Assembly: GCA_036924835.1 (NCBI GenBank)
Contig: JBAGRR010000001.1
Location: 4,727,001-4,791,000 of the forward strand
Length of the DNA: 64,000 bases
Source of the DNA: Nitrobacteraceae bacterium AZCC 1564
GTDB lineage: Bacteria > Pseudomonadota > Alphaproteobacteria > Rhizobiales > Xanthobacteraceae
Direction: 5' to 3'
The notes under the pieces are model-generated. The model did not search any database and had not been told where the DNA came from. It was given only the letters and a program-made list of their open reading frames with translations. Made by a program: the position numbers and the translations under genes. Shown here in pieces: positions 17,794 through 26,377 of this stretch. Numbering within the stretch: the stretch's first letter is position 1; each line of letters opens with the position of its first letter.

Positions 17794-18177
17794 ATGTGGG
17801 CGGATTCGACTTTTCTTGAAATGGTTGTGACGCTGTTTGCGTCCGCGACGACGCGCTACATTCTTGAGGATGACCGGCTTGTCATCCGGCGTGGCGGCTT
17901 TATCTCAATGGAAATTCCGTATCGCGACGTGGATTTGGTCGAATATATCGAGGACAACGGTTTGTTCTTCGGGCCGGAGCGTTTGTTCCGGCTTTCTCTC
18001 TCGAGACTGAGAGTCTTGCGAATAACAATAAGAAGGAAGAGCGGCTTTCACTACGTTCTCATCAATCCGCGTGATCCCGACAACGTCATCAAAACTTGGT
18101 ACCGGGCAAAGTTTCCGGACGAAGCGCGGGCTCAAGGTGCGCAGCGTCCCCTCGTGGGTGCGTCGCGGGTGGTTTAG
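17794..18177 (+). CDS. Hypothetical protein with PH-like domain
   Basis: A 127-residue protein. The core, TRYILEDDRLVIRRGGFISMEIPYRDVDLVEYI, matches the strand pattern of bacterial PH-like domains, in which a basic strand is followed by an IPY-x-D-I/V turn. There is no signal peptide and at most a short hydrophobic N-terminus. The function of these domains is mostly unknown. It converges with the GlsB-like gene. Confidence 0.6.
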   Translation: MWADSTFLEMVVTLFASATTRYILEDDRLVIRRGGFISMEIPYRDVDLVEYIEDNGLFFGPERLFRLSLSRLRVLRITIRRKSGFHYVLINPRDPDNVIKTWYRAKFPDEARAQGAQRPLVGASRVV

Positions 18178-18221
18178 CGCCGCGCGTTTGTGAGATGCAG
18201 TCCGCCGCGATAAAATGAGGC

Positions 18222-18509
18222 TCACGCGCGCGCGGCGACTTGTCGCCAGATCCACAGCGCAAGTAGCACGATCAACGATCCGGCAACGGCGGAGACGATA
18301 TCGCGCAGCGAGATCGAGATTGTGTTGAGGTAAGGCAACCAGTTGAACATGCGGAACAGAAAGCCGCCGATCAGCGCGCCCACAAGGCCAAGCCCGAGAT
18401 TGGGCCACAGCCCGAAGCCGCCGCGCTTCCATGTGATCAAGCTGCCGGCGAGGCTTCCGCCGATCAGCCCGACGACAACCCAGACGAACAGTTGCGATGT
18501 GGTGGGCAT
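18222..18509 (-). CDS. GlsB/YeaQ/YmgE-family membrane protein
   Basis: A 95-residue protein with three to four hydrophobic segments and the Gly-rich family core GLIGGSLAGSLITWKRGGFGLWPNLGLGLVGALIGGFLF. The family is linked to stress responses in enterobacteria but its mechanism is unknown. The ATG at 18509 is preferred over 18521. It is divergent from the STAS-like gene with a short shared promoter region. Confidence 0.8.
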   Translation of the reverse strand: MPTTSQLFVWVVVGLIGGSLAGSLITWKRGGFGLWPNLGLGLVGALIGGFLFRMFNWLPYLNTISISLRDIVSAVAGSLIVLLALWIWRQVAARA

Positions 18510-18554
18510 GGTCGCTCTCATTCCATTGAAGGGCAGCGGTGCTGCCGGGAGGAC

Positions 18555-18935
18555 ATGATGATCAATTTTGAATTACTGCGAGACCAAGGCATCCTCATTC
18601 TGTCACCGGCCGGACCGCTCGAAAAGGCTGATTTTGAAGAGCTTGCGCGGGAGATCGATCCGTTCATCGCAGCGAATGGCAAGCTGAACGGCCTGATGAT
18701 CGTCGCGAAAGCCTTTCCCGGTTGGGACAGCTTCGGGGCGCTGGTGTCGCATCTCAAATTCGTGAGGAACCATCACCAGAAGGTGGCGCGCGTGGCTGCC
18801 GTCACCGACAGTGAAGTCCTCAAGATCATGCCGCGTATTGCCCAGCACTTTGTTGCGGCAGAGATCCGGCAGTTTCCCTTCGATCAAACGACTGAAGCGC
18901 TGTCTTGGCTGGAAGCCGGCTCGGCTACCGCGTGA
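18555..18935 (+). CDS. SpoIIAA-like / STAS-related protein
   Basis: A 126-residue alpha/beta protein resembling the SpoIIAA-like (STAS/SEC14 superfamily) group: a hydrophobic strand ILILSPAGPLEKADFEEL, then LNGLMIVAKAFPGWDSFGAL and VAAVTDSEVLKIMPRI. Members may bind lipids or act as partner-switch proteins. GGGAGG lies just upstream of ATG 18555, supporting this start over the upstream frame. Confidence 0.75.
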   Translation: MMINFELLRDQGILILSPAGPLEKADFEELAREIDPFIAANGKLNGLMIVAKAFPGWDSFGALVSHLKFVRNHHQKVARVAAVTDSEVLKIMPRIAQHFVAAEIRQFPFDQTTEALSWLEAGSATA

Positions 18936-18954
18936 GTGGCGGCGCGATGCTGCA

Positions 18955-19053
18955 TCAGTGCGATGCACCCGGATACATGGCGATCACGGCGACGATGAAC
19001 GGCACCACAAAGGCCACAACCACGTAGATGCGGAAAAGCGTCTTTTGACTCAT
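18955..19053 (-). CDS. 32-residue single-pass membrane microprotein
   Basis: On the minus strand, the ATG at 19051-19053 opens a frame of 32 codons ending in TGA at 18955-18957. It reads MSQKTLFRIYVVVAFVVPFI and continues VAVIAMYPGASH. A short basic N-terminus followed by about 20 hydrophobic residues makes a clear transmembrane helix. A CTAG-bounded palindrome begins only 9 bp before the start codon, and no good SD is seen. The composition argues for a real small protein; expression is unproven. Confidence 0.5.
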   Translation of the reverse strand: MSQKTLFRIYVVVAFVVPFIVAVIAMYPGASH

Positions 19054-19062
19054 AGGGTGAGG

Positions 19063-19138
19063 CTAGTGTCCCGAATCCAAAGTTCGCCTTATCGTGCAGC
19101 GCCCTCCGTAGCGAACTTTGGATTCGAGAGGACACTAG
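19063..19138. repeat. CTAG palindrome A1
   Basis: A 76 bp element. The outer stem CTAGTGTCC/GGACACTAG is 9 bp and the inner stem CGAATCCAAAGTTCGC with its exact complement is 16 bp. There is an AGA bulge on the right arm and a loop of about 23 nt. First of four adjacent elements. Confidence 0.9.
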
Positions 19139-19151
19139 TAAATTAATGATT

Positions 19152-19228
19152 CTAGTGTCCCGATTCCGAAGTTCGCACAGGCCTGCGGCTCGCCTCGGAT
19201 GCGAACTTCGGAATCAAAGGGACACTAG
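19152..19228. repeat. CTAG palindrome A2
   Basis: A 77 bp element with inner stem GATTCCGAAGTTCGC, an AAA bulge on the right arm and a loop of 24 nt. It is separated from A1 by a 13 bp AT-rich spacer. A2 with A3 matches the doublet at 26290-26431. Confidence 0.9.
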
Positions 19229-19242
19229 CAAGCCTATAATTT

Positions 19243-19318
19243 GAGTGCCGCTTTTGGATTTGAAGTTCTTCATCGCGCTTGCGGCTTGACTTGGAAGAAC
19301 TTCAAATCCGCGGCACTC
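19243..19318. repeat. CTAG-family palindrome A3 (altered ends)
   Basis: The inner stem GGATTTGAAGTTCTT pairs perfectly with its partner. The outer stem is GAGTGCCGC/GCGGCACTC with a TTTT bulge on the left arm. The terminal CTAG has mutated to TTGA on the left and TCGT on the right. The same layout as its neighbours shows it belongs to the family. Confidence 0.8.
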
Positions 19319-19393
19319 GTGTGGTTCAGGTTCAGAAGTTCGCTGGAAGGACTCGCAGGAAAAATCGGGCGAACTTCTGAACCACCACACTAG
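19318..19393. repeat. CTAG palindrome A4
   Basis: Inner stem GGTTCAGAAGTTCG and its complement, outer stem GTGTGG/CCACAC, right end CACTAG. The left end reads CTCGTG, one base off CTAGTG, and abuts A3 without a spacer. Confidence 0.85.
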
Positions 19394-19586
19394 ATGACGC
19401 GCCTTTCGAATTACAGCAGCAGTGCTGACCCAATGCGATGCAAGGGGGAGGGAAGCCGCAATCGCGATCTATATTGATTTAAGTCAATTCCGAATGGGGT
19501 GAAGGGCGAATGCTTCCTGCTGGGTGCCGGCCCCTAAGCGCGCATCCCATCCATATGCACGGCACCCCAAATAAGGGAGATACGCC

Positions 19587-20003
19587 ATGCTTCGATATAT
19601 TCTCGCTGCCGTGGCAGCGCTCGTCCTCATCACCGTTAGCCTCATTCCCGACGACGCGTATGCCCGGCGTGGCGGCGGTGGTTTCCGCGCCGGCGGATTT
19701 CATGGTGGCGCGATGCGTGCCGGCGGTTTCCACGGCGCTAGAGGATATGCTGGGCGTGGATATCGGGGTGGAGCGGTGCGCTATGCTGGCCGAGGTGGAC
19801 GTTATGCTGGCCGTGGATATGCGTATCGCGGGGCCGGTTATTACGGTGGCCGTTATTACCGCGGAGCGGGTTGGGGCGCAGCAGCCGGTGCGGCGGCCGT
19901 CGGTGCGGCGGCGGCAGGAGCCTACGGCTACAACCGCGGCGGCTGCTACACCAACAGCTACGGCACGTGGGTTTGCCCGGGACAACCTGGCTACGGGTAT
20001 TAG
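19587..20003 (+). CDS. Secreted Gly/Arg/Tyr-rich protein
   Basis: A 138-residue protein with an N-terminal signal peptide (ILAAVAALVLITVSLIPDDAYA, cleavage before RR). The mature part is almost entirely Gly, Arg, Tyr and Ala, with GRGYRGG- and GGFHGG-type repeats. A small C-terminal motif has two Cys (GGCYTNSYGTWVCPG) and could be disulfide-bonded. The SD AAGGGAGA is well placed. Proteins of this type are common and uncharacterised in Bradyrhizobium; an extracellular or envelope role is inferred. Confidence 0.75.
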   Translation: MLRYILAAVAALVLITVSLIPDDAYARRGGGGFRAGGFHGGAMRAGGFHGARGYAGRGYRGGAVRYAGRGGRYAGRGYAYRGAGYYGGRYYRGAGWGAAAGAAAVGAAAAGAYGYNRGGCYTNSYGTWVCPGQPGYGY

Positions 20004-20049
20004 AAGATCGCTTAAGAACTCGACGCGGCTAACTCTGCCACCGTCCGCA

Positions 20050-20077
20050 AAACCGCCCCACAACGGTGGAGCGGTTT
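20050..20077. terminator. Hairpin between convergent genes
   Basis: An inverted repeat AAACCGC...GCGGTTT with inner CCAC/GTGG pairing lies between the Gly-rich gene (stop 20003) and the DUF1259 gene (minus-strand stop 20099). A run TTTT follows on the minus strand. It is a likely terminator, mainly for the chromate operon. Confidence 0.6.
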
Positions 20078-20098
20078 GTGCGACTGACGTGTCTTTAT

Positions 20099-20986
20099 TT
20101 ACTGTTTGAGATCGACCTTGGTGGCTTTCAGCGCGGTGCGGATGCCGTGCGCCAGCTTCTGCGCGTCATCATTTGCCCAAAAGTGGATGAAGAAGGTGCG
20201 CGGCTCTTCGTCCAGCATGTGATTGTGAATCGCCGTCACCTCGATGTCGTTGTTGCGCAGTGCCGTGATCAGCGGCACCACTTCGTCCGACAGTGCGATG
20301 AAGTCGCCACTAATGGCCGCTTTGCCGTCTCCCGTGGGCTGAAAGTTGATCGCATGCGCAGTGCCGAGGGCAGGCGGCACGGCCATGCCGTCCTGCGAGA
20401 TGACATCCGCGCGCGGCACGCTGAACTGGTAGACGCCGCCGGTGGCTTTGCCCTTAGCGCCGATCGCATTGTCAAGCGCTGCGGTATCGAGACCAACCGC
20501 AGTGGCCGCACCGGTGGTGGCGGGCGCCACCACGCCCGGGGTCTTGGTGAGCACCAGCGCTTCGCGCAGCGCCACCGCTATCTTCACCGGATCGCCCTGG
20601 CCGCCCACATGCATGTAGAAGGTAGCGGGCGTCGCCCGCAGCAGGTGGTTGTGAACTGCCGTGATTTGCACTCCGTCCGCGAGCAGCTTGGCCATCACTG
20701 GATTGATCTCGGTTTCCGTGAGCACCAGATCGCCCATCAGCATCGCATCCTTGTTGCCCATCGGCTTGAACGCGACCCAGCCGCCGAGCGCGAGCGCAGG
20801 CTTGATGGTGACACCGTCGAGCGTCACTTTGAGGTCCGTGCGCGGGAAGCCGTAACGGTGGGCATCTTGCGAGACGGCTGCCGTGCGGCCAAGCGCATCA
20901 TCCACCTGTGCCCAGTCGGGCTCTTCGGCGTGGGCTGCCATTGTGAACGCGGCAATCGCCGCCAGAAGTGTTGCGAGCATCTTCAT
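20099..20986 (-). CDS. DUF1259 (LppY/LpqO-like) secreted protein
   Basis: A 295-residue protein with a signal peptide (MLATLLAAIAAFTMAAHA, cleavage before EE). It holds two tandem copies of one domain, each with an A-x-HNH-x-L motif (ITAVHNHLL near residue 109, VTAIHNHML near residue 252) and a following FYMHV or FFIHF strand. The His-Asn-His pair could bind metal. DUF1259 has no proven function. It is the last gene of the chromate operon: its ATG overlaps the TGA of the preceding gene by four bases. Periplasmic location is inferred. Confidence 0.85.
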   Translation of the reverse strand: MKMLATLLAAIAAFTMAAHAEEPDWAQVDDALGRTAAVSQDAHRYGFPRTDLKVTLDGVTIKPALALGGWVAFKPMGNKDAMLMGDLVLTETEINPVMAKLLADGVQITAVHNHLLRATPATFYMHVGGQGDPVKIAVALREALVLTKTPGVVAPATTGAATAVGLDTAALDNAIGAKGKATGGVYQFSVPRADVISQDGMAVPPALGTAHAINFQPTGDGKAAISGDFIALSDEVVPLITALRNNDIEVTAIHNHMLDEEPRTFFIHFWANDDAQKLAHGIRTALKATKVDLKQ

Positions 20987-21660
20987 CGTCGTTCTCCACG
21001 AGTTTGATCTGCCCCCAAATCTGCGTGTTGTCCGTCGTCATGTGGCGTGAACTGCAGCCCGCCGAAGCGGGTGATGTTGTCGTTCTCGCTCCAGATGCCG
21101 ATACTGCCTTCGTGCACCGCGCTGCGGTCGAACGCGGTCAGCACCCAGCGGCCATCGAGCATGATCTTGAATTCGGTTTCGCGCACATCGACCTCGAGCG
21201 TCTGCCAGTGGTCTTGCGCGATCTCGGTGTCGACGCCCGCGATTTCGTTGGGCTTGCCGTTGACAACGTGAAGGACGGAAAGCCGTTCCTCATAGGCGCT
21301 CACCTTGACGAGGTCGTAATCGTCAGGGCCTCTCATGCGCAGGACGAGTCCGCCGCTGGGGAGCAGGCCATGGATCAGACTGAACTGAACTCTTGCCTTG
21401 AAATTGGTGGCGCGGGCCGATGGATAGCTGGCTACGAAAGAGCCGCCGTGCTTGTCCGATGCAGCGTATTCCAATGCAACACCATCGTCGGCGGCGCTGT
21501 CGCGGACCGCGGACCAGGGCATGCTGTCAGCTTTGTCGCCATGCCAGAACTGAAAATGCGTTGGCAGGGCGCCAGGCTCGCCGAGCGAGATCGTCTCGGC
21601 GGAAGCGCTAGTGAGGCTGCCGCATATCAGCAGCACAGCAAGAAGGCATCGATACAGCAT
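20983..21660 (-). CDS. Secreted concanavalin/DUF1080-like protein
   Basis: A 225-residue protein with signal peptide MLYRCLLAVLLICGSLTSASA. The mature domain is beta-rich (GLVLRMRGPDDYDLVKVSAYEERLSVLHVVNG, WQTLEVDVRETEFKIMLDGRWV, GSIGIWSENDN), the pattern of the 3-keto-disaccharide-hydrolase (DUF1080) / LamG jelly-roll fold. No catalytic residues can be assigned. Its ATG at 21660 overlaps the TGA of chrA by one base (TGATG), and its own TGA overlaps the DUF1259 start, so translation is coupled on both sides. Confidence 0.75.
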   Translation of the reverse strand: MLYRCLLAVLLICGSLTSASAETISLGEPGALPTHFQFWHGDKADSMPWSAVRDSAADDGVALEYAASDKHGGSFVASYPSARATNFKARVQFSLIHGLLPSGGLVLRMRGPDDYDLVKVSAYEERLSVLHVVNGKPNEIAGVDTEIAQDHWQTLEVDVRETEFKIMLDGRWVLTAFDRSAVHEGSIGIWSENDNITRFGGLQFTPHDDGQHADLGADQTRGERR

Positions 21661-23054
21661 CACACCATATTCAGCAGATGAAGCGCGAGGCCCGCCAGCG
21701 CGCAGCCGCCGAGCGTCGCAATCATGTTGGCGTTGAAACGAAAGATTGCGATCGCGGCACTGGCCGCAAGCAGAACGGCCCAATGATCGACGCTCGCGAG
21801 GATTGGGACGTCGAACGACAGTCCCGCTGCGCGCACGGGTAACGTGTCGCGGAACAGCGTGTGAATGGCGAACCATACCGCGAGATTAAGGATCACGCCG
21901 ACCACAGCAGCGGTGATCGCCGACAGTGCGCCTGCGAGCGCCTTGTTGCCGCGCATCACCTCGACGAACGGCGCACCGAGGAAGATCCAAAGAAAGCACG
22001 GGATGAACGTCACCCATGTGGCCAGCAATCCGCCGAGCACGGCGGCTGTCATCGGCGACAACGCGCCGGGATCACGGAACGCCGCCATGAAGCCCACGAA
22101 CTGCAGCACCATGATCAGCGGGCCCGGCGTGGTCTCCGCCATGCCGAGGCCATCCAGCATCTCGCTCGGCTGCAGCCAGTGATAGTGCTGCACCACCTGC
22201 TGGGCGACGTAAGCGAGCACGGCATACGCGCCGCCAAAGGTGACCATCGCCATCTTGCTGAAGAACACACCGATCTGGCTGAACACGTTGCCGGTGCCGA
22301 GCGTGATGATGATGAGAGCCACTGGCACGAGCCACAGCAAGAGCCACACCAGCGTCACGCGAACGGTGCACGCGACACTGGGCCGCGCGTGCGCGGGCAG
22401 TTCGTCGCCGAGTAAACTGTCCACCAGCGCGGTGGATGACGAGGGGCCATGTCCGTTGTTTGAGACGAAAGCTTGTATGCCGAGCCGCGCGGCGGCGAAG
22501 CCGACCACGCCCGCCAAAAGCACGATGAGCGGGAACGGCAGGTTGAAAAAGAAAATGGCGATGAAGGCCGCGGCTGCGAGCGCCTGTGAGGCAGAGCTTT
22601 TCAGTGCGCGGCTGCCGACGCGCTGCACGGCCTGGATGACGATGGCGAGCACCGCGGCCTTGAGGCCGAAGAACAGCGCCGCGACGAAGCCGACGTTGCC
22701 GAAGGCGGCATAGATCATACTCAGCGCCATGATCGAGATGACGCCCGGCAGAATAAACAGACCGCCCGCGACGATGCCGCCGCGGGTCTTGTGCATCAGC
22801 CAGCCGACATAGGTGGCGAGCTGTTGAGCTTCCGGCCCCGGCAGCAGCATGCAGTAGTTCAGCGCATGCAGGAAACGGCTCTCGGAGATCCAGAGCTCCT
22901 CGTCCACCAGGATCCGGTGCATCACGGCGATCTGTCCCGCAGGCCCACCGAAGGAGAGCAGCGCGATGCGCAGCCAGACGCGGAACGCCTCGCGCTCGGT
23001 CGGGAATGCCGGGCTCTCCGTGCGGGCGGACGACATGGCCGCGATGTCGGTCAT
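21660..23054 (-). CDS. chrA: Chromate efflux transporter ChrA
   Basis: A 464-residue protein of the CHR family, which exports chromate (and sulfate-like oxyanions) across the inner membrane. It has two homologous halves, each with about six membrane spans. The family motifs are SFGGPAGQIAVMH and LLPGPEAQQLATYVGWL in the first half, then TFGGAYAVLAYVAQQ and TTPGPLIMVLQFVGF in the second. Length fits the long two-domain CHR family. It is the second gene of a four-gene operon; its ATG overlaps the stop of the rhodanese-ChrB gene by four bases. Confidence 0.93.
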   Translation of the reverse strand: MTDIAAMSSARTESPAFPTEREAFRVWLRIALLSFGGPAGQIAVMHRILVDEELWISESRFLHALNYCMLLPGPEAQQLATYVGWLMHKTRGGIVAGGLFILPGVISIMALSMIYAAFGNVGFVAALFFGLKAAVLAIVIQAVQRVGSRALKSSASQALAAAAFIAIFFFNLPFPLIVLLAGVVGFAAARLGIQAFVSNNGHGPSSSTALVDSLLGDELPAHARPSVACTVRVTLVWLLLWLVPVALIIITLGTGNVFSQIGVFFSKMAMVTFGGAYAVLAYVAQQVVQHYHWLQPSEMLDGLGMAETTPGPLIMVLQFVGFMAAFRDPGALSPMTAAVLGGLLATWVTFIPCFLWIFLGAPFVEVMRGNKALAGALSAITAAVVGVILNLAVWFAIHTLFRDTLPVRAAGLSFDVPILASVDHWAVLLAASAAIAIFRFNANMIATLGGCALAGLALHLLNMV

Positions 23055-23878
23055 GCTTTCACTTTCTTGGCGGTATGAGACGGCCAGTTGTGCGTCTCAT
23101 CAGTCGCATCGCGGCACCAGCGGTAAAACGCATCGAACAACAGCATTCCTGCTTCGAGCTGTGCGAGATCGTCGGAATACATCCGCGACAGGCCAAGTGC
23201 CGCCGCCAGAAGGCCCGGCGCCTGCGGCACAAGCTCGAGCCGCGCGGTATCGGCGCCCCGCACGATGGTTGCCAGACGGTCGAGCGGCGTCGTCGTGAGG
23301 TTGAATTCCTCGATCATGATGTCGAACGTGCAGAGGTCGCCGCGATGGCCCCAGTGAACGCCCTCGATGTCGAATGGCACGGCTTTGAACTGCTCGGCGA
23401 CCGGCGCGACCTCCGACGCGGTGACGAACAGGAACACCGCCAGGGGATCGACGAAGCGGCGGATCAGCCACGGGCAGGCGATGCGGTCGATCTTCGGGCG
23501 AGCGCGCGTCACCCACACCGTTCGGCCTTGCGCATCGCGTGGCGGAATCTTCGCGGCTGGGATGAGTGGCAGCTTCGCGGCGCTCCATGCCTCCATGCCG
23601 CCGTCGAGAATGTTCGCAGAGCTGCCGGCGACACGCAGCCAGGCGGCAACGCCTTCGCTGGTTTTCCTGCCGCGCGCGCAGATCGCGATGACGGAGTTTC
23701 CGCTATACAGCGGCGCCCATTCGGCCACATCGTGATGGTTTCGCCGGATCGCGGTGGGGATCAGTTTTGGGTCGACAGCAAAGTCGTCGTCGGTCCTGAC
23801 ATCGATCAGGATCGGGCAGGCGGGCGTGCCGATCAAACGGCCAAGTTTATCTGCTGAGATGGAGTTGATGGCAGACAT
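23051..23878 (-). CDS. Rhodanese-ChrB fusion, chromate resistance protein
   Basis: From the ATG at 23878 it has 275 residues. Residues 1-105 form a rhodanese domain with active-site C67 in the loop AICARGRKTS. From about residue 115 onward it matches the ChrB C-terminal domain (VWVTRARPKIDRIACPWLIRRFVDPLAVFLFV...FDIEGVHWGHRGDLCTFD). ChrB-type proteins are linked to chromate sensing or resistance; the rhodanese part may handle sulfur or sense thiols. It is the first gene of the operon, with an ATGA overlap with chrA. Confidence 0.88.
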   Translation of the reverse strand: MSAINSISADKLGRLIGTPACPILIDVRTDDDFAVDPKLIPTAIRRNHHDVAEWAPLYSGNSVIAICARGRKTSEGVAAWLRVAGSSANILDGGMEAWSAAKLPLIPAAKIPPRDAQGRTVWVTRARPKIDRIACPWLIRRFVDPLAVFLFVTASEVAPVAEQFKAVPFDIEGVHWGHRGDLCTFDIMIEEFNLTTTPLDRLATIVRGADTARLELVPQAPGLLAAALGLSRMYSDDLAQLEAGMLLFDAFYRWCRDATDETHNWPSHTAKKVKA

Positions 23879-24033
23879 GATGCGTCCCTCACATGAAAGT
23901 TGGACGCGATTCTTGGGCATGTCGCCTTGTGGGGAGATCGCTTCCCCATGCGATTAATACAAACCCTGCGCGCGTCGATGTCAACTGGCGCAGCGCAACG
24001 AAAATATGTCGGTGGTGTGATCCTGCATGGAAC

Positions 24034-24062
24034 AAAAAAGCCGCCCCACAGTGTGGAGCGGC
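24034..24062 (-). terminator. Rho-independent terminator of the chemoreceptor gene
   Basis: On the minus strand a hairpin with stem GCCGCTCCAC / GTGGGGCGGC is followed directly by six T residues. It begins 35 bp past the chemoreceptor stop at 24097. Confidence 0.85.
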
Positions 24063-24096
24063 CTCTGTTTCCTTGGACGTCTTCTCAGTTGAATTC

Positions 24097-26058
24097 TTAG
24101 GCCGCGCGTACCTCGCGCAGGAAGGCATCAACCTGCGATTTCAGCGTCTCGCCGCTTCGCGACAGTTCAGACGCGGAGGCGACCACTTGATCGGCAGCAA
24201 GGCCGGTCTCGCGAGCGGCTTCCTTGACGCCGACAATGTTGGCCGAGACTTCGCCGGTGCCACGTGCAGCTTCCGCCACGTTGTGCGCGATCTCCCGCGT
24301 TGCCGCGCCTTGTTCTTCCACGGCGGATGCGATCGCGCTCGCGATCTCGTTCACCTTGCCGATGGTCTTGGTGATACCGTCGATGGCTTCCGCGGACGAC
24401 CGCGTGGCAACTTGAATGGCGTTCACTTGGGCGGCGATCTCGTCAGTTGCCTTCGAAGTCTGGCTCGCCAGCGCTTTCACTTCGGACGCAACCACAGCGA
24501 AGCCGCGCCCGGCTTCACCTGCGCGAGCCGCCTCGATGGTGGCGTTGAGCGCGAGCAGGTTGGTCTGCGCCGCGATTTCGCTGATCAGCTTCACCACATC
24601 ACCGATCTTCTGCGCTGCTTCTTCGAGGCCCCGGACCTCTTCGTTCGTGTCGTTGGCCTGGCGCGCGGCATTGCCCGCGACCTGCGCGGATTCGTTGACC
24701 TGCTGCGCGATCTCGTTGATCGAGGCGTTGAGCTCTTCAATGGCAGCGGCGACGGCCTGCGAATTGGCCGAGGCTTCTTCGGAGGCCTGGGCCACTGCGG
24801 TGGTCTGCGCGGTCGCTTCTTCCGCTGTGCCCGCCATGGATTCCGCCGTGGTGCGCAGTTCGGTGGCGGCCGCGCCGACGGTGTCGACAATGCTGCCGAC
24901 ACTCGCTTCGAACCTTTCGGCCAGCATGTGCATGGCGCTGCGCCGCTCAGCTTCCGCCTGTGTGCGCTGTTCTTCCTGCGCCATCCGGAGCCGGCCGGTT
25001 TCGCTCAAGCCCTCGCGGAACACTTCCAGCGCGTTCGCCATGGAACCGATCTCGTCGTGACGATTTGCACCCGGCACAACGACATCGCAATTGCCCGCGG
25101 CCATGGTGCGCATCGCGCCGTCGAGCGCGAGGATCGGCTTGGCGAGGCCACGGCCGACCCAAGCGGCGATCAGGCCTGCGAGGATGACGGCTGCAATCGC
25201 GCCGCCCGCCAGCCATTCGGTGGATTTGCGCGAGAGAGCGGCATAGGCAGTGGTGTTGCGGACGATCTCGACCACAGCGACCGGCTCGCCAGAGAAATTC
25301 TTGATCTGGCCGAAGACGGTGGAGGTCGGCTCGCCGCTGCGTTCGCCCTCGGTGAAGATTTGCTCGCCGCCCATGGCGCGCTTGATCACGTCGAGCGACG
25401 GCGAATTCTCCTTGCTGGTGCTGGCGAGCGTCTTCACTGCGTTGTCGCTGATTTGGTGAATGGCGACGTCAACACCGAAGCGCGCCTTCATGGATTTGAC
25501 GAAGGTGTTGCCGAACGGAGCGCCGATATCGACAGCGCCAAGCACCGTGCTGCCGTCGAGGACCGCTGCAGTGCCGAAGATGTTGAGCACGTCGTGGCCT
25601 GCTTCGACGCCGCCGATCGGCTTGCCGGTAGAGAGCACCTGCGCCACCATCTTGCGGCGCTTGGTCACGTCGTCGCCGAATACTTTCGGGTTATGCGAAC
25701 GCGCGAGCGCGATACCTGGAGGAACCTGAATGGTGATCAGTTCGAGCCCGTGTGGCTTGTTGTTTTCGAGCGCCTGCGCGAGAAGCTTCAACGTCGCGTC
25801 GCGGTCGCGCGCGCGCACAACGTTCTTCACTTCCGGCATCGTGGCCAGCGCATTCGCCACCACCTGCACAGCGCGGGTGTCGGATTCGATGGCGGAGAGA
25901 ATGTTGGCGTAGTCGGCATTCAATTCGCGATGCAACGCAAGATCGATCGCGATGTGCTGGCGCCAGACGCCAAATGCAGAAAGCCCGGCGCAGGTGACGG
26001 CAGCCACCAGCGAAATGGCAATCATGATACGGGCGGAAACAGACTGCAGCCGACGCAT
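24097..26058 (-). CDS. Methyl-accepting chemotaxis protein
   Basis: The ATG at 26058 is preceded by GGAGG at ideal spacing and gives 653 residues. It has a first membrane helix at about residues 11-31, a periplasmic dCache-like sensor of about 250 residues, a second membrane helix ([20 protein letters not shown]), a HAMP domain and the cytoplasmic signalling tip with the conserved [21 protein letters not shown] hairpin. No CheR-docking pentapeptide is visible at the C-terminus. The ligand is unknown. No che genes lie nearby, so it must feed a remote array. Confidence 0.93.
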   Translation of the reverse strand: MRRLQSVSARIMIAISLVAAVTCAGLSAFGVWRQHIAIDLALHRELNADYANILSAIESDTRAVQVVANALATMPEVKNVVRARDRDATLKLLAQALENNKPHGLELITIQVPPGIALARSHNPKVFGDDVTKRRKMVAQVLSTGKPIGGVEAGHDVLNIFGTAAVLDGSTVLGAVDIGAPFGNTFVKSMKARFGVDVAIHQISDNAVKTLASTSKENSPSLDVIKRAMGGEQIFTEGERSGEPTSTVFGQIKNFSGEPVAVVEIVRNTTAYAALSRKSTEWLAGGAIAAVILAGLIAAWVGRGLAKPILALDGAMRTMAAGNCDVVVPGANRHDEIGSMANALEVFREGLSETGRLRMAQEEQRTQAEAERRSAMHMLAERFEASVGSIVDTVGAAATELRTTAESMAGTAEEATAQTTAVAQASEEASANSQAVAAAIEELNASINEIAQQVNESAQVAGNAARQANDTNEEVRGLEEAAQKIGDVVKLISEIAAQTNLLALNATIEAARAGEAGRGFAVVASEVKALASQTSKATDEIAAQVNAIQVATRSSAEAIDGITKTIGKVNEIASAIASAVEEQGAATREIAHNVAEAARGTGEVSANIVGVKEAARETGLAADQVVASASELSRSGETLKSQVDAFLREVRAA

Positions 26059-26289
26059 AAAGCCTCCAGAAAAACGGTAGTTAATAAACATAAACCTGTG
26101 TGACATTATTTATACGTTTTGCCTCAACAGCCCGTTAAGGTGGGGCAGGTGTGACGAATTAATGTGCAGCGAACGTTCCATTTGCCGGAACGAAAGGCAC
26201 ATTTCGCGCGTGTTGCGATGTGTGTGGATGCAGATGTGCGCGCGGTCGGCGCGAGACCTTTCGCCGCAAACGCATTGCGCGCGGTTCTT
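26059..26289. other. Upstream region of the chemoreceptor
   Basis: This 231 bp stretch precedes the chemoreceptor gene and ends at palindrome B1. It must hold the receptor promoter. An imperfect inverted repeat GAACGTTCC...GGAACG lies at about 26170-26193. No gene was found. Confidence 0.4.
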
Positions 26290-26365
26290 CTAGCGTCCCG
26301 AATCCAAAGTTCGCACAGGCTTGCGGCTTGCTCGGATGCGAACTTCGGAAACAAAGGGACACTAG
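26290..26365. repeat. CTAG palindrome B1
   Basis: Left arm CGAATCCAAAGTTCGC is of the A1 type, while the right arm GCGAACTTCGGAAAC with its AAG-rich bulge is of the A2 type. The arms mismatch in the middle of the stem, so this copy is a hybrid or decayed. Ends are CTAGCG and CACTAG. Confidence 0.85.
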
Positions 26366-26377
26366 CAAGGCATAATT

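Noticed and set aside
18884..19135. Minus-strand 83 aa ORF, and similar ORFs at 26124-26354 and 29726-29962
   Set aside because: Each is largely the translation of CTAG-family repeat sequence (for example the recurring ALHDKANFGFGTL and LASMRSR-like peptides) with no independent support.
19063..19393. CRISPR-like regular array
   Set aside because: Spacing is regular, but the units are self-complementary palindromes of differing sequence joined by short AT-rich spacers; there are no identical repeats with unique spacers and no cas genes.
23893..26103. Plus-strand ORF of 736 aa
   Set aside because: It is a GC-driven shadow of the chemoreceptor on the other strand, whose domains are unmistakable.
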